From: Henricia sp. BOLD:AAB3569
Lineage: Eukaryota; Echinodermata; Asteroidea; Spinulosida; Echinasteridae
Direction of reading: 5' to 3'
DNA length: 64,000 nt
Assembly: GCA_037783545.1 (NCBI GenBank)
Contig: JBBELK010000006.1
Coordinates: forward strand, 322,501 to 386,500
Part shown: positions 20,915 through 31,407 of the stretch, piece by piece
Position numbering within the stretch: the first letter of the stretch is position 1
Layout: the number at the start of each line of letters is the position of its first letter
Program-made: the position numbers and the translations under genes
Notes under the pieces: generated by a model
Database searches by the model: none
What the model was told of the DNA's origin: nothing
The model's input: the letters and a program-made list of their open reading frames with translations, nothing else

Positions 20915-22769
20915 GGAAGGTATATGCTTTCAGACCCGACCAATTTACTGTCAGAGCGTCCACTCGCCATGCAAGTGGGTCTGGCATCCATGACACAAAC
21001 TTGGGTAGTTGAGTGTTCAGTCTTGTCGCGAATAGGTCCACACTGGGGTGAAATGAGAAGTGACTCAAGATCTGGTTGAAAATTTTGTGATGGAGCTTCC
21101 ACTCGGAACGGTCGTTGAACATTCTCGAACGGTTGTCTGCCGTCAGGTTCTCGACTCCCGGTAGATGTTCTGGATGGAGAATGAGCTCTCTTTTGAGACA
21201 CCAGACCCAGATTTTTACTGCTAACCGAGACCGTTGATGCGAGTGTGTGCCTCCTTTGTGGGATATGTATGCCACCGCTGTTGTACTGTCTGTCTGTAGT
21301 CGGATGTGCTTGTTGTGGATACTGTTGAGAAGATCTTTGACCCCGTACCAGACTGCCAGGAGTTCCAAGAAGTTGATGTGTTCCTGTTGTTCCAGTAGGG
21401 TCCATCGACCCCCTGTCGAAGTCTGACCAAGGCAAGCACCCCAGCCCATTTTCGATGCATCTGTCTGAAGACAAAGTGTTGGTGTTTGGTGGCAGAAATA
21501 ACTGCGATTCCATGATTGGAGGGACTCTATCCACCAGCTGAGTTCCTCTCTGGACTCTTGTGATAGATGAACTTGAGTTTCGTACGAGTTCTCTTTCTGG
21601 AGTGCGATGATCTTGTCCTGCTGTAGACATCGATAAAACAATGGTGCTGGCAGAACTGCTTGAATCGAGGCAGACATGCGACCGATGAGGCTGGCTAACT
21701 CTCTGACCGTCAGGTGATTTGTATCTTTCACTTGGTGACATTGAGAAATTATGGCTTGTAATCGCTCTTCCGGTAGTGAAAGTGTCATCATTTGTGAATT
21801 GATGATGAAGCCCAGATAAGTTATCTGTTGTGTTGGCTGAAGCTGGGATTTTTTGAAGTTTATTACAAAGCCCAAGTCTTGAAACAGTTGTACTGCTGAC
21901 TGGATGTTGGTCTTGCATTCCATAAATGTTTTTCCCAAAATAAGTATGTCGTCCAGGTAGAATATGCAACGAATTCCTTTTTCGCGTAGATGTGCTGAGA
22001 CTGGTTTCAGAACTTTGGTGAACATTCTTGGGGAGCTGGAAAGTCCAAATGGAAGGCAACAGAATTGGTACAGCTTGTTTTTCCAAATGAATCGGAGAAA
22101 TTTGCGGTGTGGAACGGCTACTGGGACTGAAAAATACGCGTCCTTCAAGTCTATTGCAGCCATGAGGTCGTTCTGAATTAATAAATCTGTCACAACTTTG
22201 ATGCTTTCCATCTTGAAATGAATGTATTTGATGAAATTGTTCAAGTTGCGAAGGTTTATGACTGGTCGTGAGTCTCCTGTCTGTTTGGGGACCAGGAAAA
22301 TTGATGAGATGAACTGTCCTTCTACTGGTTTTGTCTGTGACACTGCTCCCTTTTCCATAAGTTTCTGGATCTCTGAAGAAATTAAGAGTTCTTGGTTCTT
22401 GTTTTGGGCCTTTGTAAAGGTGAATGTATCAGCTCCAGATGGTAGCCTAATTAAGCTTGCTGTACAGTCTTTAAAATCCATTGATCTTTTGTTATCAGTT
22501 CCCAAATATGTACAAAGTTTCGAATTTGTCCTGCTGGACTCGTAGGAACGGGTAAGCAAATTAGTTTTTTTGATTCTTTTCTGTAGTCTGTCGAAAAGAA
22601 CCACGTGATTTCTGCTTGTAATTATCTGACGAGCCTCGGTAGTTGAAGTAACCGCGAGATGAGCGAGTGAAACGTCGTCGGTTTGTCTTGTAAGCAAAGC
22701 GATTGTATGGGGTGTATCTTCTGTCCCCTGGTTTCGAGGTAGAACTGCCTTTTGTAACTTTAGCGGCAA
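20907..22769 (-). pseudogene. DIRS-like reverse transcriptase and RNase H
   Basis: The RT blocks read SIFLVPKQTGDSRPVINLRN, DLMAAIDLKDAYFSVPV, CCLPFGLSSSPRMFTKVLKP and CIFYLDDILILG, with the YLDD catalytic pair and the DLKDAYF aspartate present. Then come FVINFKKSQLQPTQQITYLG and the RNase H blocks LCLQTDASKMGWGACLG, INFLELLAVWYGV, LQTDSTTAVAYISHKGG and LTADNRSRM. A further conserved DIRS segment, HPSVDLFATRLNTQLPKFVS, follows. The frame is open over 620 codons but ends prematurely in the inserted TIR element just after AYTF. The upstream 120 residues overlap the gag-like frame. Confidence 0.88.
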
Positions 22770-24351
22770 CTCTAGAAGCCTTCTCCGTCTCCTCGATGTC
22801 CTTGATCATGGTAGAGCCAAATAAATCACTCATTGAAGGTGAATTTCGCTTTAAGTTGTCAAAACCCGAGTCTGGGCTCCTGGATCTGCTAAAGCATCGA
22901 TGAGATGGAGCAGAGGCATGGCAGATTTCAAAATATGCCCATGGGACGCACGAAGTTTCTCATCCGAGTTCACAAGGGTAGCATTAGCTTGTTTAAACAC
23001 TTTTTTCACAGCTGGTGGGAGGTCTGGTGGTGCAAAGAATTTTTCCTGTTCCAGGGGCACTGCATGCGGCTCGATTTCCTCTTTGAGGTCATCTATCGAA
23101 AGCTTATTTGTTCTAAGCTCACCCCACCAGCCAGTCCACGACTTTAGTGGAAATAGTCGATCCTGCGTCCTTTCGGTGTGGGTTACGAAATATCGAATCA
23201 GGTGTATCCGTAGCGATTGATGCATTGTCTGTAATGCTCGGGTCATTTTCTTCGAGCGTAGCCGAGGTATCTTGTGTCTCCATATTCACTGGGGTTTGGC
23301 CCGACATTTGAAAATAAGGGGTAGGCATACCCCATGGGTTCATAAAATATGTTGTCGGCATGGCATAAGACATAGATGCGGTTGTTCTTTGCTGCATAGC
23401 CTGCAGATTTGCAAAATCACTAGGCCCCGGTGTCGCGTGTAAATTTTACCGCCATGTAAATTCTTCCGGATGACGCAATAGGAATTTCCAGCACGTAGCG
23501 GTGAATGTATTTCATTCCGTGCGTGCTCACACTTCCGGATACTCAATACAAACGGCATGTATAGCGCTGTACAAAAACAAAACATGTTCACGTATGTACG
23601 TCTGCATAGGCTGTGTGAGCATTACTACCCTTTCGTGTGCATGCGTGCAACCTTTTTTCACCCGTACCCTTTTTCACACGTACCTAGCCTATACCGCAGT
23701 CAGTGATTATAAGTTTCGCGCTGAAAAGATTGAGATGCGCCACGTGCAAATATGTATGTGTGTACGTACGTGCATGCTACCGTACAGTAGTGTACACTGT
23801 ACACGCTGAGCCGGAAGATTCAGCACAGCACGAAGCGGTGCACTTTGGTTATGCAGTGCGCATGACGTTGCATTACGTAGATGACCAAATTTGGTCATCC
23901 CGGATAAATTTACATGGCGGTAACATTTACACGCGACACCGGCATGCGGAAATTGTACGGCACAAACCTCGGTTGAGTAGGCATACTTTGTTGACCACTA
24001 GTACTGGTCCCTGGAATGTTGGTCATGTTGCCGCTGGAATGTTTTGTTGGAGCGGTGGGCTGTAGTGCCTTGGTCTTGGGCATGGCGACCCTTCGACCAT
24101 TCCTGAGGTGTGGGATCAGGGCGTGGCGACCCATCAACCCGCTCGATAGTGGGATCAACCCATGGCGAGGTAAGAATCCCCGAGCTCTCCAATCTTTTTC
24201 CGCCCACCTCTAGCGGTGCAGAACTATGCTTGTCGAACAGTTCTCGCGTTGCCGTTGTCAAAATATCTTCACCGGAGTCATCTGGGTGTTTGGAAATTGT
24301 AGCCGATGGTGCTGCAAATCGAGGCCGTGAACGTGTCGAATCCTTAGGCAT
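22561..24351 (-). pseudogene. DIRS-like gag region, frameshifted and interrupted
   Basis: The first part starts MPKDSTRSRPRFAAPS and runs to VPYNFRMP, where a 516-bp foldback is inserted (23427-23942). It resumes as SDFANLQAMQQRTTASMSYA and continues through PTPYFQMSGQTPVNMETQD. Frame changes near 23145 and 22855 separate the middle (LPPAVKKVFKQANATLVNSD) from the basic C-terminus (MSDLFGSTMIKDIEETEK, then RRRFTRSSRGYFNYRG). The arginine/glycine-rich tail suggests nucleic-acid binding. Identification as gag rests mainly on position and composition. Confidence 0.7.
23427..23942. mobile_element. 516-bp foldback element in the DIRS gag region
   Basis: The left end CCGGTGTCGCGTGTAAAT, then TTTACCGCCATGTAAATT, is inverted at the right end as AATTTACATGGCGGTAA, then ATTTACACGCGACACCGG. 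The interior is non-coding and rich in TACGTACGTGCATG-like words. The target duplication is unclear. Confidence 0.82.
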
Positions 24352-24404
24352 GGTGTTTTAGGAACGGACGAAAGTTAAGAGCTAGTAAAAAATACAACCT
24401 TATC

Positions 24405-24653
24405 TGACTGCGCCACTTGGGTCCCTCCTTTTGTTGTTTGCTCTTCAGGTAATACAATACCCTCCCTAATTATAAGCAGATGACAGCCATACAAGCTTTT
24501 CCAAAAGACACAGACGAATTTAATTTTCTATTGTATGTCAGAGTTCCTATTTGCATAGGTATGCAGAGGTGTTGAGGTAGTTTAAGGAAGGCGGGAAGGT
24601 CACTTGACTGTTTTCGACTACACGCATCGGACAGCCCAATTTTTTCTTCCGCG
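24405..24653. repeat. DIRS 5' terminal region with a segment repeated at 29692-29826
   Basis: 24415-24520 is the inverted copy of 17494-17598. The next 129 bp, from AATTTAATTTTCTATTGTAT to the run CCCAATTTTTTCTT, recur almost unchanged in the same orientation at 29692-29826. No gene is recognised from 24660 to 26100. Confidence 0.8.
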
Positions 24654-26101
24654 GAAATGTCTGAATGAAATGTTAAGTTCACTTGATATCCCGAAAGAAG
24701 ATTCGCTAGGGCTGTTCAACGTACAGCAACAGCAACTTTGATGGGGCTAGTTGATCCGGCAACTGGATAAAGCCATGGTCAACTACTGAATTTTTGCCGT
24801 TTTCACGGAACAACACATCGGTACTACCCATGTACCGCGTAAGCTGCGTGGGACAAGAGAAGCGAGCGGAGAAGTGCTAGGCTACATGCACACTGAGTTA
24901 AGTACGCAGAACAAAGAAACAGATTAGATAAAAGAAATTTTGTGCTGATTCAATTACGGTAAAATGGAACTAAATATCCAGTATAAAATTTGTTTTACGT
25001 CTTGGACGAATATGTTGAAATTCTTAATAAATCGGCAATACACATTGCAGAGAAGAATTAAGCTGATACATGTATATATAATAGGGGATCTCAACATTCC
25101 AGATATTCAGCTTTTAAACATGGTTAATGGTGCACTACATGTTTTGGTCACAATTAGTTCGCGATTATGGCGACAAAGAAAGGGCCGAGATAAGCTGTAG
25201 TGGTAAGAATTTGGAAAATGACCATGAAAGTTATTCTTTAAAATAACTAATCAAACTTGCCGGTGGGTGCAGAGTTGATGGAGGAACACTAATTGGCAGT
25301 GTGAAACATTTTCTTAGAAAACACTTAGAAAAGTTTCAATCAGTCTCATATGTTTTGTACACGAGGTTTTTCCGTTGATGTTTCAAAAAATCATGATACT
25401 GGTTACTATGCCACTAATTTTGAGCAGTTTTAGTCCTTTATCGTTTTCTATGTATAACGCAAAGACGAAGCCGGTTGTAGTGATATTTGTTTGGCGTATG
25501 GCCCCTGGAGGGAATACATAAACGCTGAGAAATCAACTCCGGCTTTAAACAAGATGGCGGCGCCCAGTAGTCCAGTTACGCACGCAGTTCTGCTAAAACG
25601 TTGAAGGTAAACTATAAAGGTATGACAACGGTTTACTTGCATTTTTTGTCTCCATGAAAGCGACTCTTTAAAGATACGGTTGGCATGATTGGATTTCAAG
25701 CACATTATAATTTATATTGAAACAAATATTATTGTTGCCCTCGATCAAGTTGTTGGGAAGCATAAATCCCAGTAAGGCATAGTCAGATAGCACAGCCACA
25801 ATTATTATCAAAGTGGGATTTTAATAGGCCTATAATACTTGACTCCAGGTTGTTTCCTGATTATGATTCGCATATTTCTAAATGGATTTACCCCGAAAGA
25901 AATGTTAGGTTATTCAAATTTGCCCCAGTTCAGTTCATTTGAGTATGAATTTGGCTGGTCGAGCCCATCATTGTCCAGATTTAAAACATACATTGAATTC
26001 CATAGTAACAATTTAGCAATATATAATTAAGTACTTTGTTTGTATGTACAACGGCACTGACTGTCATCTTAATCCTACATACTATTTTAATATTTCCACA
26101 G

Positions 26102-26266
26102 GTTTTCGTACCATCCATTCCAATGTGTAACATGGAGGATGAAGAGTCAAAACATGAGGTTTCACCAGGACTGGAATCATATGTTGAAGAGTTGCAGGAA
26201 ACTAACACCAGCATAGAGAAGGGGTATCCCTTGCCATTGAAACATATCACTGGCCTTCGTGTAAAG
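26102..26266 (+). CDS. Candidate exon upstream of the methyltransferase-like gene
   Basis: It follows a good acceptor (pyrimidine-rich tract, TATTTCCACAG). The reading is open from the acceptor, with ATGs at 26123 and 26132: MCNMEDEESKHEVSPGLESY, then VEELQETNTSIEKGYPLPLK and HITGLRVK. Two donors are possible, GTAAAG at 26261 (stronger) or GTGTTT at 26267; both leave phase 0. That phase matches methyltransferase exon 3 (35181), so this may be an alternative 5' coding exon of that gene. It could instead be the last exon of another gene, since the unspliced frame stops at 26284. No family was recognised. Confidence 0.45.
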
Positions 26267-26599
26267 GTGTTTTATCGATACTGAAATGTTCTGACAATTG
26301 ACAAACACCAACGCTTGACGTTATAGCTGCTAAATAGTTTATTGTGAGAAGGTAGAAGTAGTATGTTTAGGTGGAGAGGAAGATTCGCATGTTTCTGTAT
26401 TCTATTGATATGTTGCCAATGAAATGTTAATCTTCCAATTCATTCTATTTCCAAACTTTCCTGTTCTAGACAAGGTATTTGTATTCACACATGATTCAGA
26501 GTTGTTTAATACTGCAGGATTTGATCTGCAGCACGGCAATGACGCCTTATCATACATGTACATGTAGTTCTTTATATACATGTAATTAGCATATTTCCA

Positions 26600-29050
26600 T
26601 TCCAGTATGGATCTATAGGGGTTGCAAATTCAGTGTAACCCCAAATGCCCACATGACATGTATTGGACAAGAATGGTCCGTATGACAGCTCTCGCATGTT
26701 CACATGACATGTTCGAGTTTGAAAGTGAGAAAACTGCATGTTCTTTCATATGGTCACATGCGACATGCATAAACAATTTGTGTTGGTTCAGTTAATTAAG
26801 CTTGTGGTGAACTGAACAGAAAATCTACTTGGGACTAATATCACAACAGAAGTCGGTCCTTTTCTGTAGATTGAAAGTGAACCACATACAGGTACATGCT
26901 GTACATGTACAGCAATTATTTGCCATATAAGGGCATATTTCTTCATTTCACAAGATTCAGAGCTCTTAAACCACACCAATGTCTCATACGTTGCAAGTCA
27001 TTGAGGCGTAACAGTAAACTTAATGCATAGTCTCACTTTACTGCTCTATAGCCCAACCCACATGGTGTTCTTTCACCTGCTCGCATGACAGATGTTTTGA
27101 AATTGATTACAACCCACATGTTCTTATTCGGTTCATATGACATGCATTGACTAAGTGATTCATTGTGTTCTTGACATGTTCACACGACGGGCGGTTTGAA
27201 TTCGATATTACAAATTCGCATGTTCTCTCATTTGGTTCACTGGACAAGCAATGAATGAGTACATGTATTATGTATGGTTTTCTTAACATATATACGCAAG
27301 GCACATGTTCTATCATACGAATTATGTAACATGTATTGATACTTTGAAATTTGGATATAGAACATGTATTGTAATATACATGATGTGCTTCAACATTGTT
27401 CAATGAGATTGCGTTCTCTCACAATGTTCACATGGCAGAATGTTGAAATTGATTACAAACCTGCTTGTCCTCTATCTCATGGGGTTCACATGACATATCC
27501 AGATTAAAATAATGATTCTTGATATGCTTTTTTCACAGTGTCACTGTCACGTAACAAACGTGAGTTTAAATTGATTAATTAACCCGTATGTTACCTCATA
27601 CGATTCACATGATAAACATTGAATGAGATTCGCTTGATGTTATCACATGTTCTCATGGCAGATAATTTCAGTTCTGATAGTTAAAATCCGCATGGTGTTC
27701 TGTCAGGTGGTTAAAAGATGAATGTTTTGAATTCGTGCACTTAAAATCCACATGGTGTTCGAATTCTACCAGGTGATTACAAGATGAATGATTTGAATTC
27801 TGATAGTTACAAATCCGCATGGTGTTCTATCAAGTGGTTAAAAGATTATGATTTTGAATTTTGATAGTTATAAATCCGCATGGTGTTCTATCAAGTAGTA
27901 CAAGATGAATGTTTTGAATTCGTGCACTTAAAATCCACATGGTGTTCGAATTCTACCAGGTGATTAAAAGATGAAAATTTTGAATTTTGATAGTTATAAA
28001 TCCGCATGGTGTTCTATCAAGTGGTACAAGATGAATGTTTTGAATTCGTGCACTTAAAATCCACATGGTGTTCGAAGTCTACCAGGTGATTACAAGATGA
28101 ATGATTTGAATTCTGATAGTTACAAATCCGCATGGTGTTCTATCAAGTGGTTAAAAGATGAATGATTTGAATTTTGATAGTTATAAATCCGCATGGTGTT
28201 CTATCAAATTGGTACAAGACGAATGTTTCGAATTTCTTACACTTACAAATCCGCATGGTATTCTATTACTAGTTGCAAGATGAATGTTTTGAATTCTGAT
28301 AGTTATAAATCCGCGTGGTGTTCTATCAGGCGGTTACGAGATCTATGTATTGAATTATGATAGTTATAAATCCGCGTGGTGTTATATCAGGCGGTTACAA
28401 GTTTAATGTTTTGAAATCATATACTTACATATCCGCATGGTCGCAAGATGGATGTTTTAAATTATTACACTAATAAATCCGAGTGGTATTCTATGCAGGC
28501 GGTAACAAGATGAATCTTTTGTATTTTCTGATAGTTATCAATTCGCATGATATGGTCACGTGACATTCGTTATAATTACGTGAGTGATCCGTATGGTGTT
28601 GTCTCACATGGTCGCAGGAATACGCGTAAGTTTGAGGGTCGTATTTTGTGTGCTCTTGCATATAATTGTTTGCGATAAAATATTTGGCTCAGATTTCAAA
28701 TTATCATCGCGAATAGCTTAAAGGATTACAATTACAAAACTGTTGAAAGTTATAAACCCAAGTCGCATGGTCGACAACATGGGTGATGGGTTCTCCAAGA
28801 TGACAGATATTTGAGTTGGAGCTGGATAGTTACAAAGACGCATGGTATATACGCTGTTTTGCCCTTATGTCAGGTATTAGAGAGCGACGAGCCCGAAGTC
28901 CTATTACATGATCGCATGACAGATATAATATATAGGACTATATTCACCATGTTCACATATAAATTCGGCTTGACACCCATTGGTGTTGTCTTGCATGTAT
29001 ATGCTCGCATGGCAGATATCTTGGAAAGTTGTAATTCTGCATACTATCAG
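26600..29050. repeat. Satellite array, unit about 62 bp, homogeneous core with degenerate flanks
   Basis: The core (about 27640-28560) repeats GAATTTTGATAGTTATAAAT, CCGCATGGTGTTCTATCAAG and GTGGTTAAAAGATGAATG with few changes. Before 27640 and after 28560 the same words (CATGGTGTTC, CACATGACA, GCATGACAGATGTTTTGAA) persist but diverge and the spacing becomes irregular. Small open frames inside are not genes. Confidence 0.88.
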
Positions 29051-29541
29051 TAAAACTGTGCATTTAAACGATTAGCATAGATCCTCAATATAGCGGGGAT
29101 AGTTTCACAGAAAACGAATGTGTGAAGGTACGGTTTTACTTGAAATATTGTTATATATTGACATTCATGGAATGATCCAGAGAAAGTATGGTTTTTTCTA
29201 CCCCTTGCATTATGTATTATTTTAAATATACATATATTTCAAACGGCGAGTGAAGAGGTATTGATAGAGTCTTGTGTCCATAACGACGCACAAATATGAC
29301 CAAGTAATTACTGTCAATTTACTGGAACTTGCAGTATAGAATTTTACACCAACTAGGAAACGTTTTAGTGGTACCTCGTACGGTATGCATAATGTCCAAG
29401 GGACATCACAACTGCTTAACCATTATTTAAGTTAACACTTGCCATTAATTTCAGATACAAATATTAATTATTCAGCAATAAAATCAATGGTTCTACGGAC
29501 TCATGTTCCCGTTCTTTGACCTTGAGGTGGGGAGCATTGTG

Positions 29542-30208
29542 TATTGAGCGTTGCTTGTCGTCGGAGTACGGTGCTCCCCAAACAGTGTGTATAATTTGTT
29601 GTTTCTCTCCACAGGTTGCGCAGGGTTGGAAATGGGAAGGGGGGACAAAATAGAAAATATTTTATTGCCGTTTGAGCGGGGCGAATTAGGAAATAATTTA
29701 ATTTTCTATTGTATGTCAGAGTTCCTATTTGCATAGGTATGCAGAGGTGTTGAGGTAGTTTAAGGAAGGCGGGAAGGTCACTTGACTGTTTTCGACTACA
29801 CGCATCGGACAGCCCAATTTTTTCTTAAAATGAGGGTCCGTCTGCCGATTGACGGTGTATTTACGAATCTAACGGCCTTGAGCTTTGCAGTTTTTGTTTT
29901 CTTGCTGCAGCTGGCACCCCATGCCAACGCAAGAGTGGGAACAACAGACGTATAGGTTGGCAATAAAGAAAGGCGCCCAAACAGGTATCATAACCTGTGA
30001 AAAGGTAAGTCTACGTACAAGGCTAGCAGCATTTAGCATTGCGTCCTGGACGCGCGCGTCCGTTGCTTGTCGTCGGAGTACGGTGCTCCCCAAACAGTGT
30101 GTATAATTTGTTGTTTCTCTCCACAGGTTGCGCAGGGTTGGAAATGGGAAGGGGGGACAAAATAGAAAATATTTTATTGCCGTTTGAGCGGGGCGAATTA
30201 GGAAATAA
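29542..30208. repeat. Direct duplication of about 150 bp inside a rearranged mosaic
   Basis: The two copies (about 29542-29694 and 30060-30208) share TTGCTTGTCGTCGGAGTACG, GTGTGTATAATTTGTTGTTT and AATATTTTATTGCCGTTTGA. Copy 1 continues into the segment shared with 24525-24653; copy 2 continues into sequence inverted relative to 17366-17494. Each copy has an acceptor-like TTTCTCTCCACAG before a frame reading CAGLEMGRGDKIENILLPFE. Confidence 0.8.
29830..29956 (+). pseudogene. Short frame with signal-peptide-like composition, possible captured exon
   Basis: It reads MRVRLPIDGVFTNLTALSFA, then VFVFLLQLAPHANARVGTTD and a stop: a basic start, a hydrophobic core and a small-residue cleavage-like AHANA. 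A GTAAGT donor follows downstream at 30005. It may be a host exon fragment carried in the DIRS-related mosaic. No family was recognised and coding status is doubtful. Confidence 0.3.
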
Positions 30209-30345
30209 TGGTGAAGGGCATGCAGCGAACCAGCTATAGGCGCAAGAGATTTACATAACAAAGGACGAAACCATTCTTCCAAGGGTGGATCTGATTGCAA
30301 CACGAGAACAATCTACAGCTCAAGTCTCTTCGGAGTTAGCGAAAT
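30208..30345. repeat. DIRS terminal-repeat fragment, inverted relative to 17366-17494
   Basis: GGTGAAGGGCATGCAGCGAA through TCTACAGCTCAAGTCTCTTC is the complement of the DIRS 3' region. It then continues CGGAGTTAGCGAAATATAAT, matching the complement of 17640-17665. From 30350 to 31400 I see nothing else recognisable. Confidence 0.8.
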
Positions 30346-31407
30346 ATAATATGACACCATCAGAGATTGATTTAATATAATGCACAATATCCACAAATAT
30401 TGTATCGTATTTACACACAATAATAATAATAATTTTGTTTATTTAATCAAAGCTTTTGGTTCACACACTTAAGCAAAAATAATGACACAGCAGCCCTGCA
30501 GGTGAAAACAAATAAAGCTGGGCCCACACTTAATATACAGATCACAGAGCAAGGACATCTACCTGTTTCCTTGCCGGCCCTATGTACAGATGAGTATTAT
30601 TACAAAATGTGTGAAGATATTTAAAACGTCTTGCCGTAGTTTATTTTTTAATTTACAACTTATTTTCTTAGAAAAATTACGAAATATTAAGGAAGCTAGC
30701 ATTACATTGTGTAGTCCAAATTAACTCAAATTTCTTAAGCAGTAAATTTCGAATTGAAAAGCTATAAGACACATGTCTTTCCTTAAGCCCCGTACCTTTC
30801 AAAGCGCCCTCTTTTGGAAAGTGAAACCCCAATCAATATTGTTTTTTAGTGCCTGGAGACTGTGTAGACGATCGGTGGTAAAAGTTTTCGTGAATTTTAA
30901 AGATTTCTCAGAACCATTTTTATTGTGGTGTTTTGTACCTAGTCTATAAGGTAGAATTTTGTACCCTAAATTAACAGTTATTCAATTACTTCCTGAGAAA
31001 CCCTTAATTTTTCTCATTTGAATGCAAATTGAAAGATGATGTAACAAACAACTTTCAAGAAAAGTTTGACGTCATAGTATGGCGTGATTTTGTTGAGAAG
31101 ATACCCCGAGGAAAGCGTCGGCCCGCGAAATTACGTGCGCGCGAATTTGGGTGCTTGCAGGATATATACACGTCTGTGGGTACGGGTACAAGCCACAGAC
31201 ATAAAGAACCTATACAAGCCAAAGACGGAGATAGCCGTCTGCTGCCCTCCAGTGTTCAGAACATGCACACGCTGCATGTGTTGTATGCGCGGCACGGGTT
31301 GTATACATAATTATGAGTGGCGCCGTGGTTGTGATAGATACCACCATCCGTAGTCTGTAGTGCACTAGTGATAGACACATCATTATTTTGATCAATACTT
31401 ATGGACA

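Larger units (their letters stand above)
17324..24520 (-). mobile_element. DIRS-like tyrosine-recombinase retrotransposon with two insertions
   Basis: On the - strand the order is gag-like region (24351-22561), RT plus RNase H (22769 to 18547, interrupted) and tyrosine recombinase (18910-17723), with overlapping frames as in DIRS/PAT elements. The segment 17494-17598 is the near-exact inverted copy of 24415-24520. The 3' end also contains its own inverted pair (GAGCTAACGGAGAAGAGACT at 17358 against its complement at 17597). This fits the inverted terminal repeat and internal complementary region of DIRS elements, which allow circular intermediates and YR-mediated integration without an LTR or DDE integrase. 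Confidence 0.88.

Noticed and set aside
20794-22086. 430-codon open frame on the - strand overlapping the RT/RNase H frame
   Set aside because: It is a second frame of the same DNA. It reads low-complexity Ser/Thr/Arg sequence with no motif, and runs into the inserted TIR element. The RT frame explains the region.
24964-25705. Short frames between the DIRS element and the candidate exon
   Set aside because: Isolated, with no splice context or family resemblance.
26600-29050. CRISPR-like array
   Set aside because: Units are contiguous with no unique spacers; this is a tandem satellite in animal DNA.
29869-30303. 144-codon frame on the - strand in the mosaic
   Set aside because: It spans the junction of unrelated segments (a DIRS end and the 150-bp block), with no domain signal.
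31029-31353. Small overlapping frames before exon 1 of the methyltransferase-like gene
   Set aside because: No splice-consistent link or conserved motif; one is just the 5' flank.
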